Of a DNA stretch of 64,000 bases, positions 51,495-60,476 are shown piece by piece. A model generated the notes under the pieces. The model was not told where the DNA came from. It worked only from the letters and a program-made list of their open reading frames with translations, and did not search any database. Source of the DNA: an uncultured Prevotellaceae bacterium (GTDB taxonomy: Bacteria; Bacteroidota; Bacteroidia; Bacteroidales; Bacteroidaceae); NCBI GenBank assembly GCA_900316285.1, contig ONCG01000001.1, forward strand, positions 62,001 through 126,000. Reading direction: 5' to 3'. A program made the translations under genes and the position numbers. Position 1 is the stretch's first letter, and each line of letters opens with the position of its first letter.

Positions 51495-53602
51495 TTGTCC
51501 AGCACCGAATACACCGAATTATTACTAATGAACTCCGGCACAATCTCTTTCATCTTCTTCACCGTCGCCATATCATCATACTTCAAACTGAGAGCAATCA
51601 GCTCATCAACCTCCTTGCTCACCTCAGAATAGTCATACTCACGCACTGAGGCAATACGGATCTTCTCATGGAACGACGGTTTGGTATTCTCCTCTGTCGA
51701 CAGCATCTCTTCATACAGTTTCTCACCTGGGCGCAGTCCCGTGTACTCAATCTCCACGTTCTTCGCCCCACTCAGCAAGATCATCTGTTTCGCCAAGTCT
51801 GCTATCTTCACCGGCTTGCCCATGTCGAACACGAAAATCTCACCACCATTACCCATCGTACCGGCCTCCAACACCAGCTTACAGGCTTCGGGAATCAGCA
51901 TGAAGTAGCGAATAACATTCGGATCCGTCACCGTCACTGGTCCGCCCTCTTTAATCTGCCGTTCAAACAGTGGTATCACCGATCCGTTCGATCCCAGGAC
52001 GTTGCCAAAGCGGGTGGTGACGAACTGGCACGGAGCCCCAAGTGGGGCTGGTTCAAATGCAGCAGAGCTGCGTTCAAGAAGTTCAAAACGCTTCGCTTGG
52101 TTCAAATATGGAGTTGAGAAGAGTTCAGAAGCCTTCGGCTCATGTTCAGAATTGTTCTGAATTGTCGAGAAGGGCTCTGAAGTTTTCTCTCTCCTCTCTC
52201 CACTCTCCACTATCCTCTCTCCGTTCGTCTCTCTACTCTCTCCTCTCTCCTCTCTCCTCTTTATATAGGAGTCCAGCGCCTGCACATATATCTCACAAAT
52301 ACGCTTCGAGCATCCCATCACGTTCGTTGGGTTCACGGCCTTATCCGTAGAAATCATCACGAATTTCTTCACTCCATATTTCACGCTCAGATCCGCCAGA
52401 ATCTTCGTACCATGCACATTGTTCTGCACACTCTCACTGGGGTTGTCCTCCATCATGGGCACATGCTTATAGGCGGCAGCGTGGAACACATAATCCGGCC
52501 GGAACTCCGAAAACACCTTCTCCATGCGCTGTTGCTTTGTGATGCTCGTCACCACCGTGTGTACCTTGATTTCCGGCCATTGCTTGTGCATCATCATCCT
52601 GATTTCGTGCTGTGGCGTCTCCGCCTGGTCGATGAGCATCATCTCCGCAGGAGCGAACTGTGCTATCTGGCGCACCATCTCACTGCCTATGCTACCTGCC
52701 GAGCCCGTAATCAGAATCTTCTGTCCTTTCAGCATCTTGCTCACCCCCTCTAGGTCCACCTTAATCTCATCACGGGGCAACAAGTCGTCGATGCTCACCT
52801 CCTTCAGTTGCAGTTTTGCAGATTCGGAATCTTCGGAGTAGCCTTCCGTCATATAGATCTTCACGCCAGCTTCCGTGAGTCTGCTCTGAAGCTCCTGATC
52901 ATTGCGGAAATCATTATTCCGCTGAGGCGCTACCAACACCGCACCTATTCGGAACCGTTTCAGCACGTCATCAAGATCCTCCGTCTGATACACCCCTACC
53001 CCCATCAGCAGATGTCCTTTGAAATTTTTATCATTTGTGATGAATCCCCGCAGCCTAAATTTCATTGGTTGCTCATTACGTATCGACTTCGCAACACCGA
53101 TGCCCCCTTCCTTGACGCCATAAACCAATACGTTCTTCACGCTTTTACTAAGCGAAATAAGTTCGTATAGCTCCTTTATTAATACACGTCCAGCCCACAT
53201 CAGCATGGTCGCCACAGCATACATCACAACAAGATGACGAAGGTGGAACGCCTCAAACATTGGAGCTGGCAATTTGAATAGAGGATAGTGCACTCCGATA
53301 GCAATCAACATCGACAACACGTTTGCATACGCTACACGTCGTAAATCCACAAACGACGAATAGCGCAACACCCCTGTATAGGTTTTGTACACACGGAAAC
53401 CAATCATCGCTATCAAAACATAGATAAGGATAGAATTAATAATGCCCCAGAAGTGCGCAAAGTTATACCCCATCCTGTGGTATGCCCAGAACACGATTAG
53501 TCCCGCCAGGAATGTCATCAGGCAGTCAAAGATGAACACACACCAATACGGCAATGCCTCTCTTGTAAAATACCAGTTAGTAATTTTTCGCAATATATTC
53601 AT
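51491..53602 (-). CDS. CapD/WbpM-type nucleoside-diphosphate-sugar dehydratase/epimerase
   Basis: 703 aa. Four N-terminal membrane segments (about 10-130), a CoA-binding-like domain, then a dehydratase Rossmann domain: KILITGSAGSIGSEMVRQIA, FHAAAYKHVPMMEDNP, STDKAVNPTNVMGCSKRICE and TTRFGNVLGSNGSVIPLF. It acts on UDP-GlcNAc-type sugars to start synthesis of rare sugars for surface glycans. Longer than usual because about 80 extra residues separate VQALDSYIKR from QFVTTRFGNV. The insert is Arg/Glu-rich (RREERGESRETNGER) and then mini-hairpin encoded (KASELFSTPYLNQAKRFELL); DNA 52035-52270. Active-site motifs are intact on both sides. Confidence 0.92.
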   Translation of the reverse strand: MNILRKITNWYFTREALPYWCVFIFDCLMTFLAGLIVFWAYHRMGYNFAHFWGIINSILIYVLIAMIGFRVYKTYTGVLRYSSFVDLRRVAYANVLSMLIAIGVHYPLFKLPAPMFEAFHLRHLVVMYAVATMLMWAGRVLIKELYELISLSKSVKNVLVYGVKEGGIGVAKSIRNEQPMKFRLRGFITNDKNFKGHLLMGVGVYQTEDLDDVLKRFRIGAVLVAPQRNNDFRNDQELQSRLTEAGVKIYMTEGYSEDSESAKLQLKEVSIDDLLPRDEIKVDLEGVSKMLKGQKILITGSAGSIGSEMVRQIAQFAPAEMMLIDQAETPQHEIRMMMHKQWPEIKVHTVVTSITKQQRMEKVFSEFRPDYVFHAAAYKHVPMMEDNPSESVQNNVHGTKILADLSVKYGVKKFVMISTDKAVNPTNVMGCSKRICEIYVQALDSYIKRREERGESRETNGERIVESGERREKTSEPFSTIQNNSEHEPKASELFSTPYLNQAKRFELLERSSAAFEPAPLGAPCQFVTTRFGNVLGSNGSVIPLFERQIKEGGPVTVTDPNVIRYFMLIPEACKLVLEAGTMGNGGEIFVFDMGKPVKIADLAKQMILLSGAKNVEIEYTGLRPGEKLYEEMLSTEENTKPSFHEKIRIASVREYDYSEVSKEVDELIALSLKYDDMATVKKMKEIVPEFISNNSVYSVLDK
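52035..52270. repeat. Long in-frame insertion in the CapD-type gene
   Basis: Contains GTTCAA/GTTCAG linkers, AAGCCTTCGGCT and AACGCTTCGCTT hairpins, a CCCCAAGTGGGG palindrome and a CTCTCC-rich tract (52190-52262) of about 70 bp. All of it is read in the CapD frame. Confidence 0.85.
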
Positions 53603-53629
53603 AGTATCATATGTTTCAAGTTACTATTT

Positions 53630-53830
53630 TCTCTTTATACGAGCCCAAAGGGCTACTCTCAACAGCGCGAAGCGCGTCTCAACCGCCCAAAGGGCCTTTC
53701 TCAACTGCGCCGCAGGCGTCTCTCAACAGCACCACAGGTGCATCTCAACACTTCTCAACAGCACCATAGTTGCATCTCAACACTTCTCAACAGCCCGCAG
53801 GGCTACTCTCAACTGCGCCGCAGGCGCTTC
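53630..53830. repeat. Mini-hairpin array with CTCAAC linkers
   Basis: CTCAAC words alternate with hairpins such as GCGC-GAA-GCGC, GCCC-AAA-GGGC, GCGCC-GCA-GGCGC, GCACC-ACA-GGTGC and AGCCC-GCA-GGGCT. Most linker-to-linker steps are 22 bp, with two 10-bp CTCAACACTT spacers. On the minus strand the linker is TTGAGA, which contains the DegT stop codon at 53809-53811. The last unit extends into the DegT coding end. Confidence 0.92.
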
Positions 53831-55326
53831 TCGACCTCCCGCAACACTTCCTTGAAGCTTGCGATGACATACTCCACGTCCTCATCCGTCAGTTTCGTAT
53901 GTAGCGGCAATGTGATTTCGTTCTCGAACAAGTGGTACGCATTCGGATAATCCTTGATATCAAATCCCAGCGCCTTATACGCCGTCATCATCGGTAGCGG
54001 CTTATAGTGCACGTTACATGCCACGCCCCGCTCCGCCATCTTCGTGATTACCTCATTTCGTTGCTCAGAAGTCAGCCCCAACATCCTTACGATATACAAA
54101 TGTCCACTTCCTTCCCATCCATTTGAACCACAATTCTGCTGCGCAGCAGTCTCTGAACCGCCCGCAAGGCCACTAGAACCTTTCTCAACCTCAACTATAG
54201 AATTTCCATAGTGCTTCAGCACCTTCACGTTCAAGTCCTTTAGACCTTCATCATAGCGCTGAATAATCTCTTTCCTTCGTGCCAACAACTGCGGATAGCG
54301 TTCCAACTGCACCAGTCCCATCGCAGCCATGATATCCGTCATATTACACTTATACCACGGACCGATGATATCATACTCCCATGCCCCCAGCTTCGTCTTC
54401 GCCAGTGCATCCTTGTTCTGGCCATGCAGCGAGAACAACTGCGAAATTCTATATAACAACTCATTCCACGTCTCCCCCTCAACATAGGGAACAGTAGGCA
54501 TATAGTCCAAACCATCACCTTGAACCTTGAACCTTGAACCTTGAACCAGAACTTGTTCATTGCCAAATGGCAGACGCCACGTCAGCGCTCCTCCTTCAGC
54601 CGTTGTGAAGTTCTTCACCGCATGAAACGAGAACGAACTGAAGTCTGCAATCGCTCCTGCCATCTTCCCATGCCTGCTTGCGCCAAAGGCGTGAGCGCAG
54701 TCAGCAGCCACCACAATTCTTCCTATCTTTGCTTGTAGTGCATTCGATGGTCGGAACAGATGCTTCTTTTGCTCCACGATTTCAAACACCCGGTCGTAAT
54801 CACACACGATGCCAGCTAAGTCCACCGGTACAATCACCTTGGTCTTCTCAGTGATAGCTTCAGCCAGCTGTTCATAGTCCATTTCCACGCAGTCCTTCTG
54901 CGAGTCCACCATCACCAGCTTCGCACCAACATGCTGCGTCACCGAAGCCGTTGCCGTATAGGTATAGGCAGGAACAATCACCTCATCACCCGGTCCCACA
55001 CCCAGCAGATGCAACACCATCTCCATCGCAGCCGTTGCCGAGTTCAGGCACACCACGGTATGGTTAGTTTCTGGTTTCACGTTGCAGGTTTCAGGCTTCT
55101 CACTTGAACATTGAACATTGCGCTCGGCCCTTTGGGACGCTTTCGTAGCTTGTCGGAGAGAGAACCTTGAACCGGAGTTGATAAACTCCGCTATCTCCCG
55201 TTCCAGTTTCTTTGTTCGTGGACCTGTTGTGATCCACCCCGAGAGAATTGCCTCTCTCACTTCCTGTGCCTCCAGCTCCGTCATGTCTGGCGGTGAAAAC
55301 GGTATATTTCGCAATTTCATATTCAT
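53809..55326 (-). CDS. DegT/DnrJ/EryC1-type sugar aminotransferase with three insertions
   Basis: 505 aa against about 380-400 for the family. PLP-dependent transamination of keto-sugars for surface polysaccharide. Core motifs: IPFSPPDMTELEAQEV, LGVGPGDEVIVPAYTYTATA, VAADCAHAFGA and the PLP Lys in SSFSFHAVKNFTTAEGG. Extra stretches: after FINSG (RFSLRQATKASQRAERN..., DNA 55075-55180), after GNEQ (VQGSRFKVQGDG, DNA 54510-54548, four tandem TTGAACC words) and after SIVEVEKGS (GLAGGSETAAQQNCGS, DNA 54120-54200). The last shares VEKGSS and QQNCGS with the insert in the glycosyltransferase at 56885. Catalytic motifs are intact. Confidence 0.93.
   Translation of the reverse strand: MNMKLRNIPFSPPDMTELEAQEVREAILSGWITTGPRTKKLEREIAEFINSGSRFSLRQATKASQRAERNVQCSSEKPETCNVKPETNHTVVCLNSATAAMEMVLHLLGVGPGDEVIVPAYTYTATASVTQHVGAKLVMVDSQKDCVEMDYEQLAEAITEKTKVIVPVDLAGIVCDYDRVFEIVEQKKHLFRPSNALQAKIGRIVVAADCAHAFGASRHGKMAGAIADFSSFSFHAVKNFTTAEGGALTWRLPFGNEQVLVQGSRFKVQGDGLDYMPTVPYVEGETWNELLYRISQLFSLHGQNKDALAKTKLGAWEYDIIGPWYKCNMTDIMAAMGLVQLERYPQLLARRKEIIQRYDEGLKDLNVKVLKHYGNSIVEVEKGSSGLAGGSETAAQQNCGSNGWEGSGHLYIVRMLGLTSEQRNEVITKMAERGVACNVHYKPLPMMTAYKALGFDIKDYPNAYHLFENEITLPLHTKLTDEDVEYVIASFKEVLREVEKRLRRS
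54510..54548. repeat. Tandem TTGAACC words in frame in the aminotransferase
   Basis: Four 7-bp TTGAACC units in a row, encoding GSRFKVQG on the minus strand. This is the pure linker of the mini-hairpin arrays without hairpins, inside a coding sequence. Confidence 0.85.
55075..55180. repeat. In-frame module near the aminotransferase N-terminus
   Basis: Includes GCGCTCGGCCCTTTGGGACG and CGCTTTCGTAGC (55118-55155), flanked by TTGAAC and CAGGTTTCA words. Same cassette as in rsgA and the ATP-grasp gene. Confidence 0.8.
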
Positions 55327-55479
55327 TTCTTATCTTTTCACGTTAATTGTCATATAATTAAACATTAATTAGCATCAGTCTTTTCCGTAGTTCTACAAAT
55401 TAAATTACTACTTAATTATTTACTTTGTTTCAGTTCTGCCAACAACTTCAATCCCATTTCAGTTAAGTAGTAAGCCTGA

Positions 55480-56655
55480 TCACGACGTTAGCGCAGCACC
55501 CTTTGAGCCGCTATGTGCAGAGACTATTCCATATTCACGTTTTAGCCAAAGTTCAAACAACGGATCCACGAACGATAAAGTATTTCTGTTCTTCTCTACC
55601 AAATCTTTTTCAACAAGAGTTTTCTTGTTCCTTGTAATTGTCTGAGGCTGGCCCAAGCGATATTTCTCTACCACATCTTTGGCATTGAAATGAGATTCCC
55701 CTGACGCAATGGCCTTCAACAATGCAATCTGGGAAGGCACTAGCGCATCGAGTTCATTTTGGAATGTTTCTGCATTGGTATCGATGACCATATCCAATTG
55801 ACGTTCCAGATTCTCATCAGAAACACATCCCTCTGTATGAGACCACACAAAGAAACAATATTGTTGAACGTACCATGAATTGTATTTTACTTTTTCACAC
55901 AACCTTTCAGCCTGGCCTTCAGTAATATGTTTACCTGTGGCTTCAAAATTGTTGACTATGTACGGCAACCAGTATTCTTTGGATATTCTCTTCAATTGCA
56001 TCATCTGGCCGAACTTGTAGAAAGGACTTCTAGAGTTATTGAATATTTGCTTCATCATGTGCATCTTACTACCATACAAGCAGTAGGTGGTATGGTGTTG
56101 CAATTGCCACTCCGAACGCAACATTGACTCTAGTCTCTCCCAATGAGGAATATTAGCTAATTGCTGAAACTCATCAATACATATGATAACACGGATACCC
56201 TTCTCTATAGCAATCTTCTCCGGAAGCTGAAGAATGGTTTCTGGATTCTCCTTTATGGGGTTTATCTTCAAATCCACTTCAATAGAGTTCATGGTATCAC
56301 TAGCAATTGTTATGCTCGGTGTCAGCCGGTTCACAAACCGCAGGAAATCTCCCCATTTCTGCTCCAATGTCGATGATACTCCTTGGATAATTGCTGATGC
56401 AAATTTGTTATAGAACTCTTCTTCTGTATGAATCTTATAAGCATCCAGAAAACAGACCCTCACATTCTTATCCTCTTCCACAAGTTCCCTCATGGATTTT
56501 TTTACTAGCGAAGATTTTCCCCATCGCCTAGGGGATACCAATATCGTATTAATTCCGTGAATCAGAAAGTTTTTCAATTCTTTCCTATCGTCCACTCGGT
56601 CTATAAAGCTCTCAGCTTCAGCCAATCTACCATATTGAAAAGGCACTTCCATCAT
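55480..56655 (-). CDS. AAA ATPase of the archaeal-type ATP-binding family
   Basis: 391 aa. Walker A in LVSPRRWGKSSLVKK, Walker B in VIICIDEFQQLAN, sensor-like CLYGSKMHMMKQIF, and a C-terminal winged-helix-like region (VEKYRLGQPQTITRNKKTLVEKD). Same family as the gene at 45938-47059. Role unknown; the winged helix suggests nucleic-acid contact. It is more AT-rich than the flanking glycan genes and interrupts the polysaccharide region, so it may be an independent insertion. The 55327-55479 gap shows only AT-rich sequence. Confidence 0.85.
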   Translation of the reverse strand: MMEVPFQYGRLAEAESFIDRVDDRKELKNFLIHGINTILVSPRRWGKSSLVKKSMRELVEEDKNVRVCFLDAYKIHTEEEFYNKFASAIIQGVSSTLEQKWGDFLRFVNRLTPSITIASDTMNSIEVDLKINPIKENPETILQLPEKIAIEKGIRVIICIDEFQQLANIPHWERLESMLRSEWQLQHHTTYCLYGSKMHMMKQIFNNSRSPFYKFGQMMQLKRISKEYWLPYIVNNFEATGKHITEGQAERLCEKVKYNSWYVQQYCFFVWSHTEGCVSDENLERQLDMVIDTNAETFQNELDALVPSQIALLKAIASGESHFNAKDVVEKYRLGQPQTITRNKKTLVEKDLVEKNRNTLSFVDPLFELWLKREYGIVSAHSGSKGAALTS

Positions 56656-56764
56656 TAAATATATTATAGTTCAGGGCAAAGATACGAAATTATACATACA
56701 CGTATAACACAAATGTGTATAATTTATTGTTTTTTAATAGAAATCAAAACCTCTTTACCTTTCT

Positions 56765-56884
56765 CAACAACCCGCAGGGCATCTCCGCTCGACCCGAAGG
56801 GGCGCTTTCGTTCGGCTTGCCGAGTTCCCTCCCTATGGGGGAGGGCGGGGGGAGAGGCTTGGGAAAGAACCCCTCTTTACTCTC
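56765..56884. repeat. Repeat cluster downstream of the glycosyltransferase
   Basis: Holds CTCAACAACCCGCAGGG, a CGCTCGACCCGAAGGGGCGC plus CTTTCGTTCGGC cassette (56786-56820), and the palindrome CCCTCCCTATGGGGGAGGG (56828-56846). On the minus strand TTGAGA..GTAAAGAGG occurs both at the gene stop (56868-56887) and again at about 56755-56774. Confidence 0.8.
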
Positions 56885-58315
56885 TCAACCTTGAGGAGCA
56901 AAGCTCCGAATCACCTCCACATACTTCCTCGTCCCCACCTCCTTCGTCAGGTTCTCCATCACAAACCGGCGACCGTTGCTGCCATACTCCTTGCAAAGTT
57001 CCGGGTTATGATATAGCTTCAGGATTGCCTCCTTGAATGCCTCTTTGTCACCGGCCTTCGTGAAGATGCCGCAGTGGTTGTTCTCAATAATCGTCTTCAG
57101 TTCATTCTCATCGAAGTTCGCCAGCACAGGCCGTGACGCCGACATGATACTCCACGTCTTGCTCGGAACGCTGTTCGCCCCCACCCCAGGTTTCGAAATG
57201 ACGAGGCTCACGTCACCTAATGAGAACACATGCGAGATGTCCTCGTAGGGTTGGAACGGCAACAGCGTCACATTCGTAATCCCCTGCTCCTTGATTTGTT
57301 TCTCCACTTCCGCCTTATAAGCCCCTTCGCCCACCAGCACAAAATGAATTTCCCTTCCGCCTTGAACGCCCGCAGGGCTAGAACCTTTCTCAACAGTTCC
57401 CAATGGCTGCAAAGCAGCCTCTGAACCATTCATAACTTCTCTCAACTGCAGCGAAGCAGCCTCTGAACCATTCTCAACATTTCTCAACCGCTGCGTAGCA
57501 GCCTCTAAACTGCCAATAGGGCTACTTGAACCACAGTTCTGCTGCAGCTCCTTCGCCACTTCCAGTAGCATATCCATGTTCTGTGTCAACCCGATGTTGC
57601 CATTATAGGTAACATAGAACTTGCTGCGGTCGAGTCCATATTTGTCGAACAGTTTATTTTCGGACCGTGGTACATCCACAACAGCCTCCTCGTCCACCCA
57701 GTTATAGATAACCACTATCTTCTCTTCCGGCACCCCCTTCGCCATGATGTTTCGCTTGAAATCCTCCGAGATGACGATGATTTTATCAGCATTCCTATAA
57801 GTGAAGTTCTCAATCACGCGTCCTATCTTCCACAGCAGCCCCCCTTTCTTCGCCAGACCTGTTCCCACGAGCGAATCAGGGAAGATGTCCTGAAGGTTGT
57901 AGACGAAAGGTATATGCCTTACCTTCTTGACAAGTGCTGCCATAGCGCCCTGGATAGGCGGAGTGCTATTCGTAAAAATAAGGTCACACTGACGAGCATC
58001 TTTGGCGAACACCCCTAGGAAAAAATGCATAAATGAAATGAGAAAATATCTAATTGCCCGAAGAAATGGATTACGGCCTTCACGGTACATAAGAAAACGA
58101 TGAATTGTCATGTAGTCGCCATAAGCATTTTCTCTTCTATGCGATTTCTTCAAATATTCTTTCCGCATATCTTCAGAAAGGCCGCGAGATGGTGTTGGAA
58201 CATATATTTCCATGCCCCAACCCTCTTTACTAAAAGCCTCGTTCCGATTTTGCCCCAAATAATTACTTGCTGCTTTCTCGGGTGCACAATATGTCATTAA
58301 ATACAGCAATCTCAT
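56885..58315 (-). CDS. Group 4 glycosyltransferase (WbuB-like) with a large insertion
   Basis: 476 aa against about 400 for the family. GT-B fold: N-terminal acceptor domain (LLYLMTYCAPEKAASNYLGQN) and a C-terminal nucleotide-sugar domain (GEGAYKAEVEKQIKEQGITN, then SKPGVGANSVPSKTWSIMSA). It transfers a sugar onto the growing surface polysaccharide on the cytoplasmic side. About 58 extra residues lie between EVAKELQQ and REIHFVLVGEG, rich in the repeated peptide (N)GSEAA(S)LQ and ending VEKGSSPAGVQGG (DNA 57360-57545). Last gene of the seven-gene run; its start overlaps the TupA-like gene stop (58312-58315). Confidence 0.92.
   Translation of the reverse strand: MRLLYLMTYCAPEKAASNYLGQNRNEAFSKEGWGMEIYVPTPSRGLSEDMRKEYLKKSHRRENAYGDYMTIHRFLMYREGRNPFLRAIRYFLISFMHFFLGVFAKDARQCDLIFTNSTPPIQGAMAALVKKVRHIPFVYNLQDIFPDSLVGTGLAKKGGLLWKIGRVIENFTYRNADKIIVISEDFKRNIMAKGVPEEKIVVIYNWVDEEAVVDVPRSENKLFDKYGLDRSKFYVTYNGNIGLTQNMDMLLEVAKELQQNCGSSSPIGSLEAATQRLRNVENGSEAASLQLREVMNGSEAALQPLGTVEKGSSPAGVQGGREIHFVLVGEGAYKAEVEKQIKEQGITNVTLLPFQPYEDISHVFSLGDVSLVISKPGVGANSVPSKTWSIMSASRPVLANFDENELKTIIENNHCGIFTKAGDKEAFKEAILKLYHNPELCKEYGSNGRRFVMENLTKEVGTRKYVEVIRSFAPQG
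57360..57545. repeat. Mini-hairpin insertion in the glycosyltransferase
   Basis: Hairpins GCCCGCAGGGC, GGCTGCAAAGCAGCC, CTGCAGCGAAGCAG and GCTGC-GTA-GCAGC are joined by CTCAAC, CTGAACC and CTAAAC words, all read in frame. Confidence 0.88.
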
Positions 58316-59283
58316 ACAGACTTTGAATTCTTCTCTGGTAAGACAAATAATTCTCCCAACTTCTCATTGAAAGATCTTGGATGATAAGGGGTAACGCCCC
58401 CCCCTGGGGCAAAGGTTAGTTCTGCCACATACAGCTTTTCATCAGTGTCAAAGAAATCAACTCGCACAAAAGGAAAACCTTTTGACAATCTTTTTGATAT
58501 TTCTATCATTTCATCAAAATGTGCAGGTCGAGGAGCATCACCTACCAAATGACCTCCATATCTTACATCCAACCTATTCCAATGTAAATCATAAAACGAA
58601 ATTGGGTAATTACCTTTATCAAAATGCTCCTGAGCTACATACATACAGTAAGGTTCGCCATTGAAACAAAAGAACTTATAATCAAATAACTGGTCGGCTA
58701 AATTCTCCATATATTTTTCAGCAAGAATTCTTGGTGTTCCACGATAAAAATTATAATCCCAAGAATTTGCCAAGGTATTTCTTTTATCAAGCCAAGCTTT
58801 AAGAGTATTCTTGATTTTTGAAAAGATTATATCAGATTTTTTATGAATGATTTTGATATTCCGACCATCGCTTTGCAAGTTAGCTTTCAGCACAAACTCT
58901 TCTGGCAGCGAATGCCAATCTTTCTCCAAATCATCAACTCTTGTCCATGAGTTGTAAACTGGTATCGTATAGCCCTCCCCTAACTGTTGCGAGATATATT
59001 GTTTGAAAAGAAACTTGTCCGTTATTTGCGAGAAATCATCTCTGTGATAGAAAAACTTATACCATTGCAATTTTTCGGTAAACAAAATGGGATTATTGAT
59101 GTCGAATGTATACCCCATATGCCTTTTGTAGCTTTTCATGTCACCTGCGATTGCCTTTTCTAGAGGCCAATCGCATACAGGTTTTATTGATCTTCGCTGT
59201 ATCATCAATAGATATGGCAACAATATAGGATGATTCATCTCTATATTATTCTTGATAGCTTTTATCATCTTCTGTATGCTCAT
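58312..59283 (-). CDS. TupA-like ATP-grasp protein
   Basis: 323 aa. Fits the TupA-like ATP-grasp family of surface-polysaccharide loci: LFTEKLQWYKFFYHRDD, LPEEFVLKANLQSDGRNI (ATP-binding strand), LAEKYMENLADQLFDYKFFC and the metal-binding FVRVDFFDTDEKLYVAELTF, ending GGGVTPYHPRSFNEKLGEL. Predicted to form an amide or similar bond on the glycan, for example adding an amino acid. Overlaps both neighbours by 4 nt (ATGA), so translation is coupled. No repeat insertions. Confidence 0.85.
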   Translation of the reverse strand: MSIQKMIKAIKNNIEMNHPILLPYLLMIQRRSIKPVCDWPLEKAIAGDMKSYKRHMGYTFDINNPILFTEKLQWYKFFYHRDDFSQITDKFLFKQYISQQLGEGYTIPVYNSWTRVDDLEKDWHSLPEEFVLKANLQSDGRNIKIIHKKSDIIFSKIKNTLKAWLDKRNTLANSWDYNFYRGTPRILAEKYMENLADQLFDYKFFCFNGEPYCMYVAQEHFDKGNYPISFYDLHWNRLDVRYGGHLVGDAPRPAHFDEMIEISKRLSKGFPFVRVDFFDTDEKLYVAELTFAPGGGVTPYHPRSFNEKLGELFVLPEKNSKSV

Positions 59284-60473
59284 AGCAAATCAATCTTTAT
59301 ATTCCTTATTACTTCTTGCATTATCTTTTCACATGAAGACAATGACGAAGCACTAACTATGGCTTCACCAATAGCATCATTACTATTAGTGAAAGCACGT
59401 ACTTCTGAACCCTGATGAACAAACAAATGAATTTCTGCATTTTCAATTTCTGGCACAGAAATAAAATCAACAACTCCCGTTCTATCAGATCGTATCATCC
59501 TGGCCAATGTAGCACAGGGTTCTCTTCGCGTCTCAAAAATCGGCATCGGGCTATAGCCTAAAGCTGTTCTCAAAATCATCTCATAATAATTTATGCCGAA
59601 ATAATTGCTAACCAATTCTGGAAGACAATTGGCACCAACGCGTCCGGTCAGTTCTATGATATATGCCTTACCATCTTTTTCAATCAGGTCTACGTTCACT
59701 GCGCAATTATTCAGCCCTAAGGCTTTTATGGCACTTTTTACCTGATTGCATGTATCCTCATATAAAGACGCGTCCATCTCATAAGGCATATAGTGGCCTA
59801 TCGGAACAGCAGTCTTGCACATGATAGTCTCATCTCCATGAGGTAGTACAAACAACACTTCATTATCATAAACGAATGACTGAGCACCATATTCCTTTCC
59901 TTCGAGAAATTCCTCGACTATACAATAGGATTGTCTTGTCAACGACATTACATCATGAAAAGAAGAAAGAAGAGTCTCTTCATCACGAACAATAGCGATT
60001 CCTCTACTTCCCTGCAAGTCTGTAGCTTTAATGATTACCGGAAATCCAATATTCTGTACAGCGTGTTGCAGTTCTTCCTCTGTAGAGACTTTGAAAAAAG
60101 CCGCTGTCCTAACGCCATTGGCCTGCAATTTTTCCTTCATAAGGAACTTATTTGAAGAAACAATGGCTGCTTCCTCGCTAATACCCGTAAGATGCAACAC
60201 GTCGTTGCATCTGCCAACAGCCCTCAATCCTGTATCGGAACAGCAGATAATGACTCCGTCAACCTTTTGCTCTTTTGCAACTTTCAAAACCGCCTCTGGA
60301 TCAGAAATGTCAGCGTAGCAGTTGACATCAGCAAGAGGAATGCAAGGATAATCACCACCCATGCCTGTTACTATGGTAAAAACATCATGAGCGATAGCTG
60401 TCTTTATAAGGCCTAAATTACCACGTCCAGCTCCTTGTACCAAAATTTTCATTTTTTCTGTTTCGCCTTTCAT
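59280..60473 (-). CDS. ATP-grasp ligase (carbamoyl-phosphate-synthase-like)
   Basis: 397 aa; ATG at 60473 or 60452 (MKILVQGAGRGNLGLIK). The pre-ATP-grasp domain has DGVIICCSDTGLRAVGRCND. ATP-binding residues lie in FPVIIKATDLQGSRGIAIV, and metal-binding ones in NVDLIEKDGKAYIIELTGRVGANCLP. Paralogue of the protein at 62012-63274 (shared SNKFLMKEKL / TNKHLMRQAF pattern). The acid and amine substrates are unknown. 3 nt downstream of the M28 gene and overlapping the TupA-like gene. Confidence 0.88.
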   Translation of the reverse strand: MKGETEKMKILVQGAGRGNLGLIKTAIAHDVFTIVTGMGGDYPCIPLADVNCYADISDPEAVLKVAKEQKVDGVIICCSDTGLRAVGRCNDVLHLTGISEEAAIVSSNKFLMKEKLQANGVRTAAFFKVSTEEELQHAVQNIGFPVIIKATDLQGSRGIAIVRDEETLLSSFHDVMSLTRQSYCIVEEFLEGKEYGAQSFVYDNEVLFVLPHGDETIMCKTAVPIGHYMPYEMDASLYEDTCNQVKSAIKALGLNNCAVNVDLIEKDGKAYIIELTGRVGANCLPELVSNYFGINYYEMILRTALGYSPMPIFETRREPCATLARMIRSDRTGVVDFISVPEIENAEIHLFVHQGSEVRAFTNSNDAIGEAIVSASSLSSCEKIMQEVIRNIKIDLL

Positions 60474-60476
60474 AAA

